Shown here in pieces: positions 61,642-64,000 of a stretch of DNA of 64,000 nucleotides (position 1 is its first letter; each line of letters opens with the position of its first letter). The notes below the pieces were generated by a model. It did no database searches. It was given only the letters and a program-made list of their open reading frames with translations, and was not told the DNA's origin. A program made the translations under genes and the position numbers. The DNA lies in contig NZ_CP080378.1 of the NCBI RefSeq assembly GCF_019443445.1, forward strand, positions 4,154,001-4,218,000. The letters are read 5' to 3'. The stretch is from Massilia sp. PAMC28688. GTDB lineage: Bacteria; Pseudomonadota; Gammaproteobacteria; Burkholderiales; Burkholderiaceae_D.

Positions 61642-64000
61642 TCAGAACTTGTAATTGGCGCCGATGACAACTGAGCGCCCAAAGTAGTAACGGTAGTTCG
61701 GCAGCAGCATCGACTTGTCCGGCGCATTGTCGCCCGGCGTGACCCGGTTTTGCGTGGAGCGGTCAAAGACGTTATACACCTGCAGCAGCAGCGACAGACC
61801 CTTGTAGGTCCCATCCTGGAACTCGTAGCCCAGCTGCGCATCGGCCACGCGGTCGGCATCTTCTTCGCGCGTGGTGGCGGTCAGGAAGATGTCACGCTTG
61901 GTGGCGGTGAAAGCGGAGCGATAGCGCTGGCTAAAGCGCGCCGAAAAGCCTGCCCGCTCGTAGTACACGGTGGCGCTGCCGGAAGTGCCGGACAGGCCAT
62001 TGAGCTTGATCTCGTCACCTTTCTTGTCATACAGCGCGCTATTGAGCTTGGAGGCACTCACGACCACGCCGAAGCCGTCCAGCATTGGATGGACCATGCC
62101 GCCTTCCAGCGCACCGGCCAGTTCAATACCTGTCAGCTTGCCGCCTTCGCCGTTGGCTGGCCGTTCCACGGGGCCGAACTGCTGCACCACGACTTCTGGC
62201 GGGACGTTGGGCGGACGTGGAATGTTGGAGTTATCGCGCGCCACCGTCTCCGTGAACACATAGCTGTCCAGGTTCTTGCGGAACGCAGCGAGCGACACGT
62301 AGCTGCGCTTGCCGAAGTATTTTTCAAGCGACAGATCAATCGATTTCGCGCGCCATGGCTCGAGCTCGGGATTGCCCGAATAGGCGGTGCGCCACTTGCC
62401 CTGGTCGGGGCCCTCTTCGATAATCACGGTCGGGGTGCTGGAGCCGGCACGCATGTCAACGATGTTTGGCCGCGCCAGCGTCTTGGCCAGGCCAAAGCGG
62501 GCAATCCAGTTGCGCGGCAGTTCGCCCACCAGGTTCAGGCTTGGCAGGAAATCGGTATAACTGGCGCCACCGCTGCGCGCAAACAGCTGGTTGATGTCGG
62601 GGGTGGCGTTGTTGCCACGGTATTCCCAGCCGGTCGAATTCTGCTCGGTCTTGATCGCCTGCAGACCCACGTTGCCGCGCAGCGGGATGCCCATGACTTC
62701 GGATTCGATATCGAGCTTGCCGAAGGCAGTGAGCACCTTTTCGTGGACGCCGGAGTCGTTGTCCACTTTTTGTGCGAACAGGGTCTGCTGGGTGACGGTG
62801 CCGGCGCTCACCAGCGACGGAACGTCGTAGCGGATCAGGCCCGGAATGCCGGCCCACGACATGTCGATTGGCGCGCGCAGGGCACTGGCGGGGATATCGC
62901 GGATGTAGTTGCCGTTGGCGTCGCGCTGCATGAGCAGGCGCGTTTCATTCTTGGCCACGTCCTTGTCGCGCCTGGTCAGGTTGACGCCGGCGCTGAAGTT
63001 GCTGAAGAAGCCGTCCAGGCGCCGATTGAACGAAATGCGCGCCGATTTGAGTTCGTCGCGGATCTTCGGGTTGCGGATGGCACCGGTGTAAGCATCCTGG
63101 TCGCCCACGAAGTCAAAGCCCTGCTGGTCACCCAGCTTGACGATGGCGGGGTTGGACAGGTAGTCGCTTTGCTGCGGGGTCCAGGTCTGGCGCCCGCCAT
63201 CGACCGGTACATGCCAGCTGAAGGCGCCGTAGGCCCAGCTCTGGGTCGCGCTGTCATAGGGCGCCGCGTAGGCTTCGTTATAGCTTTCATTGCGGTCGCT
63301 GCGCGACATGCTCACGTCGGCCACAGCCTGCCAGGCGTCGTTCAGGCGCAGGGCGGTATTCCAGCCCAGGGCCTTGATGCTGTCCTTGCGGCGCGTGTCG
63401 AAGTTGCCGGTGGTGACGGGCATCTTGTCCGCCGTTGCGCTTGTCGTGAACGTATTTTGGCCCACCTGGGTCAAACCAAGATTGGACAGATTCGGCGACA
63501 CACCGCCGCCCCAGGTGGCGAACATGCTCGACAAGAACTTGCCGCCGACTTCGTGGGTGTCAAAGCGCGAGTAGTACAGGTCCAGCTGGCTGTGCAGGTC
63601 GCGGTTGGGCTTGTATTCCAGCACTGCCATGAGGCCGTCGCGGGTGTTGCGCTTGGTGGACGATGTCGCGGTCCAGAACATGGGGAGCATCGAGTTGCCC
63701 GTCAAGCCTTCGGCGTAGGGATGCTTCGATGGGGCGTTGCCCGTGACGGGCAGACCGTAGGGCGAAAAATCGCCGTACATTACCAGCTCGGTTTGCTTGA
63801 CATTGGTGGCCACGTCTAGCCGGGCGAAACCGGCGGCAATGCCGAAGGTGTTGTTCATGAACTGGTCGACATACGACAGGCTGAAACGCTTGCCAATGGG
63901 GGAGGCCACGCCGTCCACCAGGTTGCCGTTGGAATTCTTTTCGCCGCGCAGGTTGACGGACATCTGGCGGCCGCGCGTGTCGAGCGGCTTGCGGGCGCGC
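61642..64000 (-). CDS. TonB-dependent receptor, N-terminus beyond the window
   Basis: The frame is open to the window edge; the last 12 codons before 63963 (ARKPLDTRGRQ) continue the barrel pattern, so the ATG at 63963 is internal. About 785 residues are seen: outer-membrane barrel strands with aromatic girdles, large loops, and a C-terminus ending in Phe (GANYKF), the signal for barrel insertion. The plug domain and TonB box are missing. It imports large ligands using TonB energy. With the GH16 enzyme and halogenase-like gene downstream, a beta-glucan oligomer is the likely ligand, an inference. Confidence 0.92.
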   Translation of the reverse strand, partial: RARKPLDTRGRQMSVNLRGEKNSNGNLVDGVASPIGKRFSLSYVDQFMNNTFGIAAGFARLDVATNVKQTELVMYGDFSPYGLPVTGNAPSKHPYAEGLTGNSMLPMFWTATSSTKRNTRDGLMAVLEYKPNRDLHSQLDLYYSRFDTHEVGGKFLSSMFATWGGGVSPNLSNLGLTQVGQNTFTTSATADKMPVTTGNFDTRRKDSIKALGWNTALRLNDAWQAVADVSMSRSDRNESYNEAYAAPYDSATQSWAYGAFSWHVPVDGGRQTWTPQQSDYLSNPAIVKLGDQQGFDFVGDQDAYTGAIRNPKIRDELKSARISFNRRLDGFFSNFSAGVNLTRRDKDVAKNETRLLMQRDANGNYIRDIPASALRAPIDMSWAGIPGLIRYDVPSLVSAGTVTQQTLFAQKVDNDSGVHEKVLTAFGKLDIESEVMGIPLRGNVGLQAIKTEQNSTGWEYRGNNATPDINQLFARSGGASYTDFLPSLNLVGELPRNWIARFGLAKTLARPNIVDMRAGSSTPTVIIEEGPDQGKWRTAYSGNPELEPWRAKSIDLSLEKYFGKRSYVSLAAFRKNLDSYVFTETVARDNSNIPRPPNVPPEVVVQQFGPVERPANGEGGKLTGIELAGALEGGMVHPMLDGFGVVVSASKLNSALYDKKGDEIKLNGLSGTSGSATVYYERAGFSARFSQRYRSAFTATKRDIFLTATTREEDADRVADAQLGYEFQDGTYKGLSLLLQVYNVFDRSTQNRVTPGDNAPDKSMLLPNYRYYFGRSVVIGANYKF

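Noticed and set aside
61750..63819. A long open frame on the plus strand opposite the TonB receptor
   Set aside because: It is the antisense reading of a GC-rich gene; no ribosome site, His/Ala/Gly-rich composition, no family, while the minus strand has a clear barrel protein.

Overview
The window looks like a GC-rich betaproteobacterium of the Oxalobacteraceae type (Massilia, Telluria, Duganella or Janthinobacterium relatives). This is inferred from gene content and base composition: a Burkholderiales-style type VI secretion (T6SS) cluster, an NrtR-controlled NAD salvage operon, and a TonB receptor next to a tryptophan-halogenase-like gene and a GH16 glucanase. No rRNA, tRNA or CRISPR array was recognised.

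Layout. 1-9340 is ordinary chromosome: the tail of a phospholipase D family enzyme, a periplasmic solute-binding protein, an alpha/beta hydrolase, a TPR-GGDEF diguanylate cyclase, two very small genes, and an NAD salvage unit (divergent NrtR-like repressor, then nicotinamidase, pncB and nadM-Nudix). A palindromic operator overlaps the predicted -35 box. 9365-12174 holds two insertion sequences, IS2-like and IS5-like, each with an exact target duplication.

12203-52966 is the T6SS region. The minus operon tssK-tssL-vgrG1 runs into a candidate secreted zinc metallopeptidase effector and a set of exported small proteins that are likely immunity factors. The divergent plus operon is a TPR lipoprotein, tssB, tssC, hcp, tssE, tssF, tssG and clpV, closed by a terminator and a REP-like inverted repeat. 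A second minus operon carries tagX-like peptidase, a thiolase-fold-like protein, tssM, tagF, an OmpA protein and tssA. No canonical tssJ was seen. A second effector module follows on plus: a Lys/Ala/Pro-rich membrane protein, vgrG2, a two-HKD phospholipase D effector and a Tli4-type immunity lipoprotein.

50109-58290 is a decaying immunity graveyard. A second Tli4 copy is broken by a one-base loss in a G tract and by an IS3-family element. An exported lipoprotein gene is split inside its lipobox by a second IS5 copy. A 120-bp relic of the 41115 gene, several small membrane or lipoprotein genes, an IS407-like element and a truncated DUF3304 duplicate follow. The two near-identical IS5 copies lie in direct orientation and bracket the whole T6SS region.

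58422-64000 returns to chromosome: an SDR oxidoreductase, then a minus-strand set of TonB-dependent receptor (cut by the window end), flavin-dependent halogenase-like protein and GH16 lipoprotein, probably a glucan uptake and degradation locus.
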